Source: Botrimarina mediterranea (lineage in GTDB: Bacteria; Planctomycetota; Planctomycetia; Pirellulales; Lacipirellulaceae). From it: a stretch of DNA of 64,000 bases. Both the position numbers and the translations under genes were made by a program. The notes under the pieces were generated by a model. The model did no database searches, had not been told where the DNA came from, and worked only from the letters and a program-made list of their open reading frames with translations. Below are positions 1 through 7,555 of the stretch, piece by piece (positions within the stretch are counted from its first letter, which is position 1; each line of letters opens with the position of its first letter). Where the stretch lies: NCBI RefSeq assembly GCF_007753265.1, contig NZ_CP036349.1:372001-436000 (forward strand), read 5' to 3'.

Positions 1-135
1 ATCGCTTCGAGCGATGTCACCACCCCCGAACTAAGACTGCCCGGAATTGAAGAGGTCTCAAAGGTCGCCGACATCATCGACGACGCCCGACGCAAGGAAC
101 GGCGCAGCCGCGGGTTGCACATCGAGTCGGTCTGA
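1..135 (+). CDS. C-terminal fragment of an unknown protein (5' end outside window)
   Basis: Frame 1 is open from the first base to a TGA at 133-135 and encodes 44 residues. The fragment ends in a basic stretch (ARRKERRSRG) followed by LHIESV. It is too short to assign to a family. It reads in the same direction as the two downstream glycosyltransferase genes and may belong to the same polysaccharide locus, but that is only inferred from position. An 11 bp inverted repeat lies just after the stop. Confidence 0.5.
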   Translation: MASSDVTTPELRLPGIEEVSKVADIIDDARRKERRSRGLHIESV

Positions 136-158
136 CGACGGAGGGTGGTAGCTGGGGA

Positions 159-222
159 GTCCGATAGACCGGTAGGGTTGCGCCGGCTGCGAGTTCTCTG
201 ACGGACTAACCGTCTATCGGAC
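159..222. repeat. 11 bp perfect inverted repeat, possible hairpin
   Basis: The arm GTCCGATAGAC (159-169) is exactly complementary to GTCTATCGGAC (212-222), with about 42 bases between. It sits between the truncated gene and the first glycosyltransferase. No T run follows, so it is better read as a palindromic repeat than as a classical terminator. Confidence 0.5.
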
Positions 223-311
223 CACCGGACTCGCCGCGGCGTCGTTGCCCCCGCGTTGCGGCCCGCGCATGCTAGAGGCCTCCCGCCTCTTGCCGTGCGA
301 GCCCGCCCTCC

Positions 312-1616
312 GTGCACGTCGTCGTCGTCACCCACTACTTCCCGCCGATCGGCGGCCCCGGCGCCCGGCGCATGTTGGGTTGGGTGAACGGCTTTGTCGC
401 CGCCGGCGCCCGGGTGACGATCGTCACGCCCGCGGCCCATCCGCGCGACCCCTACTACCAGCCTGGCGAAAGCTACGACGGCCCCGCGACGGTCGTCACG
501 CCAGCGATCTTCGACCCCGCGCGCTTCGCCCGCGGCGGCGACGGCAAGCCCGTCGTCAGCGAAGGACCACCGTCCGAGAAGCGCGGCCTCGCGGCGCGCT
601 TGCGGCCGTGGTTGCTAATGCCCGATCAAAGGCGATTGGCGAACGGCCCGCTGTTTCGCGCGGCGCTCGCGGCGATCCGCGACGAGCCAGCAATCGTGCT
701 CACGTCGAGCCCTTACAACAGCGTCCACCTTGCTGGACGGGCGATCAAAAAGCGTCTCGGCGACAGCGCGACGTGGATCGCCGACTTCCGCGATGACTGG
801 TTCCACCCCGTCTTCTTCCCGTTCCCCAACGCCGCCTACCGCGCGTACAACCGCGGACTCGAAGCCAAGGTTTTGCGCGACGCCGACGGTCTAACGATCG
901 TCAGCCGCAGCACGCTCGACAAAGTGCGCTCGCGCCACGCGGATTTCTCTGTGGACTTTTGGAGCACCGAAGAGAGCGGCAAGTGGCGCTGGGTTCCGAA
1001 CGGCTTCGATGCGACCGGCGTTGAAGCGATTCTGAACGCGCCGGTTCCGCCGCGCGATCCGTCGGCGCCGGTGAGACTGCTCTTCAGTGGCACGCTCTGG
1101 CAGGGGCATCCACTGGAGGCGCTCGTCGCTGCGCTCGGAAACGTTGCGGCAAAGACGGGCCAGCGCTTCCGTTTCGAGCTCGCCGGCCGTGTGATTCAGC
1201 CCGTGCCGCCGACGCCCGATGCTGAACGCGTCGAGATCTTCACCGCCGGCTGGAAGCCCTACGAGGAATCGCTCACCGCCACGCGGCAAGCGGACTTGCT
1301 GCTCGTGCACACGGGCCCCGAGTCGCAAGACATCAAAATCAAAATCTTCGAAGCCGCCGCGGTGCGCCGCCCCGTGCTGGTGCTCGGCCCCGAAGACTCA
1401 GCCACGGTGCGCCTAGTGCGCGAGCATGTCGCCGACCCGCTCATCGCCGACCAAGACAACGAACCCGCGATTGTCGCAGCGCTTGAACGTTACTTAACGA
1501 GCACCGACGAATCCCGCCACGCCTTTACCGGCGTCCCCGCCGAGTACGACCGCCTCGTCCAATCGCAACGACTGCTCGACTGGGCTAGTCGATTAAGAAG
1601 AATGGGACGCGGATGA
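312..1616 (+). CDS. Glycosyltransferase family 4 protein
   Basis: A 434-residue GT-B fold glycosyltransferase that probably moves an activated sugar onto a lipid-linked or polysaccharide acceptor at the cytoplasmic face of the inner membrane. It starts at a GTG; the protein opens with HVVVVTHYFPPIGGPGARR, the usual GT4 first strand and glycine-rich loop. A donor-binding region with an acidic pair lies near residues 340-360 (KIFEAAAVRRPVLVLG). Length is normal for the family. A WecG/TagA-type gene follows 93 bases downstream, so both probably act in capsule or exopolysaccharide assembly. The stop codon and last residues (MGRG) lie inside a 26 bp inverted repeat, so the natural C-terminus may have been altered. 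The sugar is unknown. Confidence 0.85.
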   Translation: MHVVVVTHYFPPIGGPGARRMLGWVNGFVAAGARVTIVTPAAHPRDPYYQPGESYDGPATVVTPAIFDPARFARGGDGKPVVSEGPPSEKRGLAARLRPWLLMPDQRRLANGPLFRAALAAIRDEPAIVLTSSPYNSVHLAGRAIKKRLGDSATWIADFRDDWFHPVFFPFPNAAYRAYNRGLEAKVLRDADGLTIVSRSTLDKVRSRHADFSVDFWSTEESGKWRWVPNGFDATGVEAILNAPVPPRDPSAPVRLLFSGTLWQGHPLEALVAALGNVAAKTGQRFRFELAGRVIQPVPPTPDAERVEIFTAGWKPYEESLTATRQADLLLVHTGPESQDIKIKIFEAAAVRRPVLVLGPEDSATVRLVREHVADPLIADQDNEPAIVAALERYLTSTDESRHAFTGVPAEYDRLVQSQRLLDWASRLRRMGRG

Positions 1617-1704
1617 CGCGGATAGAAGAGATTTCCACGGATTGAGTTCTTGCTTTTCATCTTCGTGAATCCATTTAAATCCGCGTCATCCGCGTCCCAT
1701 TCTT
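1598..1704. repeat. Perfect 26 bp inverted repeat spanning the stop codon of the glycosyltransferase gene
   Basis: Arms at 1598-1623 and 1679-1704 are perfectly complementary over 26 bases and contain the repeated word GACGCGGAT. The left arm includes the last codons and TGA of the upstream gene. The spacer is about 55 bases. It could form a long hairpin in the transcript and attenuate read-through into the next gene. Confidence 0.85.
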
Positions 1705-1709
1705 AGCCA

Positions 1710-2498
1710 ATGCAAGAACTACCGCCGCGAATCGAAGTCACCGGCCTCGCCGTCGATCCTGTCGATCGAAGACAGCTGTTCAACTACGTCGTCGCCGCGG
1801 CGCGGGACAAGTCGGCGCGGTGGACGGTGGGTTATCTCAACGTCCACGTCGCCAACCTCGCCGCGCGCGACGCACTGCTGCGGCAGTACCTCAACGAGTT
1901 GTGCGACCTCGTCTACTGCGACGGCAAGGGCATTGGTTGGGGCGCGCGGCTGCAAGGTTTGCCCGAGCCGCCGCGCATGACCGCCGCCGATTGGCTGCCG
2001 GACTTGTTGGGCTGCTGCAAAGAGAAGGACCTCCGAGTCTTTGTGATCGCTGGAAAACCTGGTGTCGTTGAGCGAGCCGTTGCCGAAATCGATAGCCGAA
2101 TTGGCGGTCTCGTCGGCGGCCTCGACCCAATCGGCTCGCACGATGGTTACGTCGCTAGTCCCGAGAAGACCGCCTCGGCGATTGACGCTGCGAACGCGTT
2201 CAATGCCGATGTCGTCCTTGTCGGCATGGGATCGCCGATCCAAGAGCACTGGGTCTTAACGAACCGCGACCGCCTCAACGCGCCGGTCGTCTGGGCCCTC
2301 GGCGCGACGTTCGACTACTACGCCGGCGAACAAGCCCGCGGCCCCGAGTGGCTCCGGCGCGCCGGCCACGAATGGGCCGCCCGCCTCATCGCCGACCCTG
2401 GCCGCCTCTGGCGCCGCTACGTACTAGGCAACCCGCAGTTCCTCTGGCGAGCCTATTGGTGGCGCCGAAGTGATTTAGCCACAGATGGACACAGATGA
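1710..2498 (+). CDS. WecG/TagA/CpsF family glycosyltransferase
   Basis: A 262-residue GT26-type enzyme that typically transfers N-acetylmannosamine or N-acetylmannosaminuronate to an undecaprenyl-linked sugar during teichoic acid, enterobacterial common antigen or capsule synthesis. Family signatures are the YCDGKG motif with the putative catalytic Asp71, the VLVGMGSPIQE block, the LGATFDYYAG block, and the C-terminal PGRLWRRYVLGNPQFLW. Length matches the family. It follows the GT4 gene on the same strand and probably forms an operon with it. Its last residues (LATDGHR) and TGA fall inside another palindromic repeat. The exact donor and acceptor cannot be read from sequence. Confidence 0.9.
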   Translation: MQELPPRIEVTGLAVDPVDRRQLFNYVVAAARDKSARWTVGYLNVHVANLAARDALLRQYLNELCDLVYCDGKGIGWGARLQGLPEPPRMTAADWLPDLLGCCKEKDLRVFVIAGKPGVVERAVAEIDSRIGGLVGGLDPIGSHDGYVASPEKTASAIDAANAFNADVVLVGMGSPIQEHWVLTNRDRLNAPVVWALGATFDYYAGEQARGPEWLRRAGHEWAARLIADPGRLWRRYVLGNPQFLWRAYWWRRSDLATDGHR

Positions 2499-2620
2499 AC
2501 ACGGATGCGTGCTCAGGGCTTCCATCTACTCTGGGTTGCTCTAGTTACAAGACTTCGCAATCAGGAGGAGAGATTGCCCGTACAAGGCATCCGCGTTTAT
2601 CCGTGTTCATCTGTGGCTAA
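2475..2620. repeat. Long imperfect inverted repeat of the CACAGATGAACACGGAT type
   Basis: Arms at 2475-2506 and 2589-2620 are complementary with few mismatches and carry the words CACAGATG and AACACGGAT. The left arm supplies the final codons and the stop of the TagA-like gene. It lies between convergent genes (tagA-like on plus, rpoN on minus), so it may act as a two-way transcript end. Confidence 0.75.
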
Positions 2621-2632
2621 AAACAGCTGCGA

Positions 2633-4141
2633 CTACTTCTTCTCCGCCGCCCAGTCCTTGCGCTGCCGGCTGCTGGGGATGTCCATGGCTTTGCGGTACT
2701 TCGTTACGGTGCGGCGGGCGACTTCGATGCCGGCTTTCGCCAGCTCCTTTACCAGGGCGTCGTCGGAGAGAGGCTTCGACTTGTCTTCCTTGTCGACGAT
2801 CTCTTGCAGCTTGATCCGCACCACGTCCCAGGCGACGTCCTCGCCGTCGGCGTTCTGTGTGCCGCCGACGAAGAACCGCTTCAGCGGGAAAATGCCGCGC
2901 GGGGTTTGGATCCACTTGTCGTCGACGGCGCGGCTGACGGTCGTTACGTGCACGTGAACGCGGTCGGCGATCTGCTGCATCTTCAGCGGCTCGATCGACT
3001 CGGGCCCCTCGTCGAGGAACCGCGTCTGGTGATCGACAATCGCTTGCGACACGCGGCTGAGCGTGCTGCGGCGTTGCTCGATCGCCTCGATCAGCCACTG
3101 GGCCGAGTTGATCTTGCGCTTGATGTACTCGCGCGTCTCTTCGTCGGCGTCGGCCGCTTGCTTGAGCAGCTTGCGGTAGTAGGGCGAGACGTACAGGCTC
3201 GGCAGGTCGCCGTCTTCGAGACGCACGACGTACTTGCCCTCGTCGTCCTTCTCCAGGAACACGTCGGGGCGCACGCTGGGGACCGATGACTCGGCGAACT
3301 CGGCGCCGGGCTTCGGCTTGAGCAAGCGGATCTCTTCCCAGATCTCGTTGATGTCGTCGAGCGACATGCCCGTCTTCTTAGAGATCTGCGGGAGCCGGTT
3401 GTTCTGCAGGTCTTCGAGATGGCTCTCGATGAGGACACGCATCTCCGGCTCGAACGGGTGGCCCGGCGGCAGCTGGAGCAGCAGGCACTCCTTGAGCGAC
3501 CGCGCGCCGACGCCCGGCGGGTCGAGGTGCTGCACCACGGTCAGCGCCTTCTGCGCCAGCTCCAGCTGCGCCTTGCGGTACACGTCCGCGTTGCCGTTGA
3601 GGTCGGGCGGGACGGGCGGCAGCAGCTCTTCGAGCGGCGACTTGAGATAGCCGTTGGTGTCGAGGCTGTAGATGATCCGCTCCGCCATGCGGCGGAGTTC
3701 TTCTTCGAGGTTGAACCAGGAGAGTTGGTGCTGCAGGTAGTCGCACAGCGTCTCGGGTCGGGCGGTCATGTTCGCCATCTGGTCGAACGCCCGATCGGAG
3801 TCCGCCTCCATCTGGCCCTGCGACGGCCGGCTGCGTTCCTCGTAGTCGTCCGGCAAGTTCTCCGCCATGTTCACGAGGCGTTCGAAATCGTCCTCGTTGT
3901 TGGAGTCCTCTTTGACGACCAACTCGCGCTCGCCCTCTTCGCGCTCGACGCGCTCGGGCTCGTAGACGTCCTCGCCGTCGGGCTCGACTTGCTCGAGGCA
4001 GGGATTGTCCTGCAGCTCCTGCTCGATCCGTTCCTGCAGCGCGAGGATCGGCAGCTGGAGGATCTCCATGGATTGAATCATGCGTGGCGCAAGCACTTGC
4101 TTTTGCGCCATCTGCATCGATTGCCCGAAGGACATTCGCAT
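2633..4141 (-). CDS. rpoN: RNA polymerase sigma-54 factor RpoN
   Basis: A 502-residue sigma-54 subunit that directs RNA polymerase to -24/-12 promoters and needs an AAA+ enhancer-binding protein to melt DNA. Region I is clear (FGQSMQMAQKQVLAPRM then ELQDNPCLE), followed by an acidic region II, the core-binding region, a helix-turn-helix region, and the RpoN box ARRTVTKYRKAMDIPSSRQR near the C-terminus. I chose the ATG at 4141 because the family signature begins immediately after it; the frame stays open further upstream but that extension has no family resemblance. It lies downstream of ybaB on the same strand, separated by about 340 bases with a palindromic repeat, so it probably has its own promoter. 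Confidence 0.97.
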   Translation of the reverse strand: MRMSFGQSMQMAQKQVLAPRMIQSMEILQLPILALQERIEQELQDNPCLEQVEPDGEDVYEPERVEREEGERELVVKEDSNNEDDFERLVNMAENLPDDYEERSRPSQGQMEADSDRAFDQMANMTARPETLCDYLQHQLSWFNLEEELRRMAERIIYSLDTNGYLKSPLEELLPPVPPDLNGNADVYRKAQLELAQKALTVVQHLDPPGVGARSLKECLLLQLPPGHPFEPEMRVLIESHLEDLQNNRLPQISKKTGMSLDDINEIWEEIRLLKPKPGAEFAESSVPSVRPDVFLEKDDEGKYVVRLEDGDLPSLYVSPYYRKLLKQAADADEETREYIKRKINSAQWLIEAIEQRRSTLSRVSQAIVDHQTRFLDEGPESIEPLKMQQIADRVHVHVTTVSRAVDDKWIQTPRGIFPLKRFFVGGTQNADGEDVAWDVVRIKLQEIVDKEDKSKPLSDDALVKELAKAGIEVARRTVTKYRKAMDIPSSRQRKDWAAEKK

Positions 4142-4483
4142 GATTATCGTTCCGCCCTTGTGTGCCGCCTGTCCGGCGCAGGAGAGGCCCTGACGCCGAC
4201 GCTGGTGTTCGATCCGTGTGAAGAGCCACGGCGGGCGGTAGACGTTGAGGTCCGCCGCCGCGGCCCTAGCAACTCGTGTACCATACCGCCTGGGGGGCCG
4301 TAAGGTCAACGACCGGGGTCGCTGCAAGTGTAGCTTGTGGGCGGCCACAGGCGGCGGACGCTAGACGGCGAGCCGGAAGCGTGAGCGCCCGGAGGGAAGC
4401 GGGTACCCACGTCACTCCGTGAGCTCACGCTACCGGCTCGCCGACGGCTTTTTGCTGCCGGTCATCGATGTCACCCGATCGGT
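4142..4483. other. Intergenic region between ybaB and rpoN
   Basis: About 340 bases with no credible gene. It must hold the rpoN promoter, which I could not pick out with confidence, and it contains the 76 bp palindrome at 4367-4442. Confidence 0.5.
4367..4442. repeat. Palindromic repeat, GGCGAGCCGG family, copy 1
   Basis: A 76 bp imperfect palindrome: it opens GGCGAGCCGGAAGCGTGAGC and closes with the near-complement ending CTACCGGCTCGCC. A related copy lies at 63629-63704, nearly 60 kb away, with the same outer arms but a diverged centre. It sits between ybaB and rpoN. Confidence 0.8.
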
Positions 4484-4849
4484 CTACTGCTGCTCTCCGC
4501 CGAGCTTGCCCAGCATGTCGCTCATGCCGGGGAGGTTCATGCCGCCGGTCACTTCTTGCATGGCTTCGGCATGGAGGACGCGGGCCTTCTCGATGGCGTC
4601 GTTCATCGCCGCGACGGTGAGGTCTTCGATCATCTCCCGCTCGCCGCGTTCGACGAGGCCGGGGTCCACCCGCACGGCGAGCACCTCTTGCGCGCCGGTC
4701 ATGTCGATCTGGACCATGCCGCCGCCCCCCTCGCCGGTAACCCGGAGCGACTTCATCCGCTCCTGGACTTCCTGGACGCGCGCGCCCATCTGCGACGCTT
4801 GCTTCATCATCTCGCCGAGGTTGGCGAGGTTGCCGAGGCCTTTGAACAT
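4484..4849 (-). CDS. ybaB: YbaB/EbfC family nucleoid-associated protein
   Basis: A 121-residue DNA-binding protein that in other bacteria forms a dimer with tweezer-like helices and coats the nucleoid. The N-terminus FKGLGNLANLGEMMKQA, the VQEVQERMKSLRVTGEGGGG stretch, the VRVDPGLV segment and a C-terminal helix ending in MSDMLGKLGG are all typical. Length is slightly above the usual 105-110. It lies directly downstream of dnaX, the conserved dnaX-ybaB pairing; recR, often third, is missing here. No Shine-Dalgarno site is visible: the bases before ATG are a C-rich repeat. A palindromic element (4906-4993) separates it from dnaX. Confidence 0.93.
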   Translation of the reverse strand: MFKGLGNLANLGEMMKQASQMGARVQEVQERMKSLRVTGEGGGGMVQIDMTGAQEVLAVRVDPGLVERGEREMIEDLTVAAMNDAIEKARVLHAEAMQEVTGGMNLPGMSDMLGKLGGEQQ

Positions 4850-4886
4850 AACGGGAGGGACGGGGGGTTAGGGACGGGGGGTGAAG
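4850..4886. repeat. G-rich/C-rich boundary repeat (AGGGACGGGGGGTTAGGG type), abutting the ybaB start
   Basis: G-runs on the plus strand, separated by single A/C/T bases, touch the ybaB start codon. Read on the coding strand it is a C-rich leader with no Shine-Dalgarno. Related tracts lie at 16406-16458, 17544-17580, 17672-17709, 46164-46200 and 62465-62503. Confidence 0.7.
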
Positions 4887-4905
4887 TCCGATGGTTTGTC
4901 GGATT

Positions 4906-4993
4906 TGTGGGAGGGGACTCCAGACCCCGATCACGCGCACCATGCCGTGTTCGGCCAGGACACCGTAATCGGCGTCTGGAGACGCCTCCCACA
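4906..4993. repeat. 85-88 bp palindromic element, copy A
   Basis: Begins TGTGGGAGGGGACTCCAG and ends with CTGGAGACGCCTCCCACA. The asymmetric centre (GCGCACCAT then GACACCGTAATC) gives it a forward orientation. It lies in the transcribed gap between dnaX and ybaB. Five further copies are at 12115, 14133, 50409, 60260 and 63715. Confidence 0.9.
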
Positions 4994-5010
4994 GATGTGT
5001 CTGAAAAACC

Positions 5011-6591
5011 TCATTCTTCGCGCGGAGGCATGTAGCGGAGACGGTCCGGTTCCACTCCAAACAGCTCCATCGCCTTGGCGACGTACGGGTGCTGGGCGAT
5101 CTCGGTCTGCTGCTGCCGGCGGCTCACGCGGCGCGACGCCGGGGCGCCGGGCCGCGACTCCGCCGCCGACTCGCGCATCGCCGCGAACTGCGCCATCAGG
5201 CTGTTCGGGTCGTTGTCTTCGTTGGCGGGTTCGGCGGTAGCCGCCGGTTGCGGCGGCGCGACAGGACGCGGCGCGGGAGTAGGAGGCAACGGCGGAAGCG
5301 AAGGCGCTTTTGCGGCCCCGTTCGAAGGCGGTGGAGTGCTTTGTGGTCTAGCCGCGGGCGGCAGCCCCGGTGGCCCTACGGACGGCTCAACGTTTTTTTT
5401 TACCGCAGCGCCCGGATTCGCCCGCACATCCGCTACCGCCTGCGCGAGGCTATCGAGGTCCTCGAGCGTCGCCAGCCGCACGATCGCCATGTCGGCGAGC
5501 GTCCGCTCATGAACGCTCACTCTCATGCGAGCGGCGGTCTGATCAAGGACTTGCATCGCCGCCAGCAGCGTGTGGACGCCCAATCGCTCGCCGAGGGCCT
5601 TTGCCGCGTCGTATTGGCCCGGCAGGGCCGTCAGCATCTGCTCTGGCGGGCAGCCGACGGTGACCGCCATGACGTCGCGGTAGTAGCCCATCAGCTGGTC
5701 GAGCACCTGCCCCGGGTCGGCGCCGGTACGGACCGCCGAGTCGAGCAGCGCGAGCCCCGTCGCCGCGTCGCGATCCGCCAAACGCTCCGCAAGCTCCGCC
5801 ACGCGCGCCGCGGGGGCGATCCCCAGCAGCGAGTTGACGTCGTCGGCCGAGATGTGGTGGTCGGCAACGGCGAGCAGCTGCTCGAGCAGCGACTGGCTGT
5901 CCCGCATCGAGCCGGCCGCACGCACGGCGAGGATCTGCAACGCCTCCTCGTCGATGCCAACCCCTTCGGCGTCGGCGATTTGGCGGAGGCGCTCGCTGAT
6001 CGAGACGGTGTCGACACCGGCGAAGTCGAACCGCTGGCAGCGCGACAGGATCGTGATCGGGATCTTCTGCGGCTCGGTCGTCGCGAAGATGAACTTCACG
6101 TGCTCGGGCGGCTCTTCGAGCGTCTTGAGGAGGGCGTTGAACGCCTCCTTCGTGAGCATGTGGACTTCATCGATGATGTAGACCTTCATCCGTGACCGGC
6201 TCGGCCGCACGCCGGCGTTCTGCCGCAGCTGGCGGATCTCGTCGATGCCGCGGTTGCTGGCGCCGTCGATCTCGAGCACGTCGACGTCGTCGCCGGTGGC
6301 GATCCGTTCGCAGGCGTCGCACTGGCAGCAGGGCTCGGGCGTCGGGCCCGACTCGCAGTTGAGGGCCTTCGCCAGAATCCGCGCGGCGGAGGTCTTCCCC
6401 ACCCCGCGGGCGCCGGTGAACAGATAGGCGTGGCCGATGCGGCCCGTGCGGATCGCCTGCTGCAACGCCCCGGCGACGTGCTGCTGGCCGATCAGCTCGG
6501 TGAAGCGCTGCGGCCGGTAGCGGCGGGCGACGACCATGTAGTCGGCGCCAGCGGTGGACACCTCGGCGGCGGTCGTCTGCAGATCCGACAT
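5011..6591 (-). CDS. dnaX: DNA polymerase III subunit gamma/tau
   Basis: A 526-residue clamp-loader ATPase that loads the sliding clamp and ties the replicase together. Visible parts: Walker A GARGVGKTSA at residues 60-69, a cysteine cluster (C79, C88, C91, C94) for zinc, the Walker B-like IIDEVHMLTKEAFNALLKTL, and the SRC motif in ILSRCQRFDF. After domain III comes a Pro/Ala-rich linker near residues 395-475. Codons 397-400 lie on an uninterrupted run of nine A (plus-strand T run 5393-5401). Gaining one base there gives VKKKR then stop; losing one gives a stop a few codons later. Slippage would thus produce a roughly 400-residue gamma form, as known for Thermus dnaX. SRP RNA lies upstream and ybaB downstream. 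Confidence 0.97.
   Translation of the reverse strand: MSDLQTTAAEVSTAGADYMVVARRYRPQRFTELIGQQHVAGALQQAIRTGRIGHAYLFTGARGVGKTSAARILAKALNCESGPTPEPCCQCDACERIATGDDVDVLEIDGASNRGIDEIRQLRQNAGVRPSRSRMKVYIIDEVHMLTKEAFNALLKTLEEPPEHVKFIFATTEPQKIPITILSRCQRFDFAGVDTVSISERLRQIADAEGVGIDEEALQILAVRAAGSMRDSQSLLEQLLAVADHHISADDVNSLLGIAPAARVAELAERLADRDAATGLALLDSAVRTGADPGQVLDQLMGYYRDVMAVTVGCPPEQMLTALPGQYDAAKALGERLGVHTLLAAMQVLDQTAARMRVSVHERTLADMAIVRLATLEDLDSLAQAVADVRANPGAAVKKNVEPSVGPPGLPPAARPQSTPPPSNGAAKAPSLPPLPPTPAPRPVAPPQPAATAEPANEDNDPNSLMAQFAAMRESAAESRPGAPASRRVSRRQQQTEIAQHPYVAKAMELFGVEPDRLRYMPPREE
5393..5401 (-). promoter_or_regulatory. A9 slippery tract in dnaX (candidate frameshift or transcriptional slippage site)
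   Basis: Nine consecutive A on the coding strand read V-K-K-N in the tau frame. The -1 frame reaches TGA two codons after the tract and the +1 frame reaches TAG five codons after it. Both truncated products would keep the ATPase and oligomerisation domains and lose the tau tail. The role is inferred from Thermus and E. coli dnaX. Confidence 0.6.
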
Positions 6592-6672
6592 CCCTTAAAC
6601 CGCCGTCTCCTACGGAATGGCCCATAGCCGCGGGCGGCAGCCCCCGGCCGCGCGAACGGCCCCAAACGAAAA

Positions 6673-6692
6673 CCGCCGACTGCCGTCGGCGG
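6673..6692 (-). terminator. Rho-independent terminator downstream of SRP RNA
   Basis: On the minus strand CCGCCGAC, a 4-base loop and GTCGGCGG form a perfect 8 bp stem followed by TTTTCGTTT. It lies about 37 bases after the 3' end of the SRP RNA and before dnaX, so it probably ends the RNA transcript. Confidence 0.8.
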
Positions 6693-6728
6693 CTAAGAGT
6701 CGCTGTTGTTTTCAATCCGATGGCGGCG

Positions 6729-6824
6729 GGCGAGAGGTCCCCGCACCCGTTGACGCATGCTTATGGCTGCTGCGTTTCCACCCTGACCAGGTTCGCGCGG
6801 CCCCCGTCACAGGGACCCCTCGCC
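6729..6824 (-). ncRNA. ffs: Signal recognition particle RNA, small bacterial type (4.5S)
   Basis: About 96 nt on the minus strand. The 5' end GGCGAGGGGTCCC pairs with the 3' end GGGACCTCTCGCC over 13 positions, with one G-U pair. The apical domain IV is canonical: GAACCTGGTCAGG, then a GGAA tetraloop, then the AGCAGCC side of the asymmetric loop that binds Ffh. No Alu domain is present. Position directly upstream of dnaX is conserved in other bacteria, for example Bacillus scr-dnaX. A terminator follows at 6673-6692. Confidence 0.95.
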
Positions 6825-6929
6825 GACCGCCATCGGGCCCTGAAGTATGACGCTCCCCTCTGGTGGCCGTCAAACGGCCTGGGGCGCGGCGATTTGAAGA
6901 AAGGAAATAGGGGGATGGCGAGGACGACG

Positions 6930-7280
6930 CTATGGGTGGGGCGTTATCGCGACGATGGTTATCTGCTTTCGATCGGGCCCGTAGGCCCAGAAGACCCGGT
7001 AGGCGCCAGGAGTATTGTTCTGAGCGTACGCCTCCCAAACACGGGCTTTCGAGTCGAAGGGACTAATCAGACCGCTGTACTCATGGGTGTTCAGGCCCGG
7101 GTGCCTGGGATTATCCGAGAGCAGCTTCAGCGTCTTGGCGACCTGCTTGAAAGTCCCGATCTGGCGCGATGACTTGCGTTTACCGGCTTTCTTCGCGGTG
7201 ACTTGCTGCTTTTGAGCCGCGGCCTTTAGCTCGTCGTAGGTTTTACGGGCAGCTTTTGCCCAAACCAGCGAATAGGCCAT
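6930..7280 (-). CDS. RelE/ParE-like toxin of a type II toxin-antitoxin pair
   Basis: A 116-residue basic protein. The N-terminus MAYSLVWAKAARKTYDELK resembles the first strand and helix of RelE/ParE toxins, and the C-terminal strands FWAYGPDRKQITIVAITPHP fit the same fold. The middle has a lysine-rich insertion (KKAGKRKSSRQ). It lies 14 bases downstream of an AbrB-like gene on the same strand, the usual antitoxin-toxin order, with a GGGAGGG ribosome site before the ATG. Whether it cleaves mRNA (RelE) or targets gyrase (ParE) cannot be told, and the fold call rests on weak motif similarity. Confidence 0.7.
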   Translation of the reverse strand: MAYSLVWAKAARKTYDELKAAAQKQQVTAKKAGKRKSSRQIGTFKQVAKTLKLLSDNPRHPGLNTHEYSGLISPFDSKARVWEAYAQNNTPGAYRVFWAYGPDRKQITIVAITPHP

Positions 7281-7294
7281 CGGACCCTCCCGTC

Positions 7295-7555
7295 CTATTC
7301 GTCATCAAACGCGCTTAAGTCCGCGTCCAGGTCGGGTCCCTCCACAAACTCGCCGGCCTTTGCATCGCGGAGACCGGCGGCCACTAACTTCTGAGCTTTC
7401 TCGTTCTGGAAGAGCCAGGCTTCTTCTACCGGCAAGGCGACTGCCCTCCGGATCACAATCTGCGAGCTGTCGCTGTCATCAATGATGACCAATTGCCCAG
7501 CGTACTGCGGTCCTAGGGTCAGACGTCCCTTCGAATCGAGAGTCTTTGTCGTCAC
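7295..7555 (-). CDS. AbrB-like antitoxin partner of the downstream toxin
   Basis: An 86-residue protein starting at a GTG at 7555. The N-terminus VTTKTLDSKGRLTLGPQYAG is the swapped-hairpin AbrB/MazE-type DNA-binding fold (normally K-x-DSKGRL-x-L). The C-terminal half is acidic and ends DADLSAFDDE, consistent with a disordered toxin-binding tail. I prefer the GTG because GGAG lies 8 bases before it and the fold begins there. An ATG at 7624 in the same frame would add 23 residues with no family match. It probably represses its own promoter, in the 370 bases upstream. Confidence 0.7.
   Translation of the reverse strand: MTTKTLDSKGRLTLGPQYAGQLVIIDDSDSSQIVIRRAVALPVEEAWLFQNEKAQKLVAAGLRDAKAGEFVEGPDLDADLSAFDDE

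Noticed and set aside
2505-2957. Plus-strand frame of 150 codons over the end of rpoN
   Set aside because: Begins inside a palindromic repeat and runs antisense to the conserved RpoN box.
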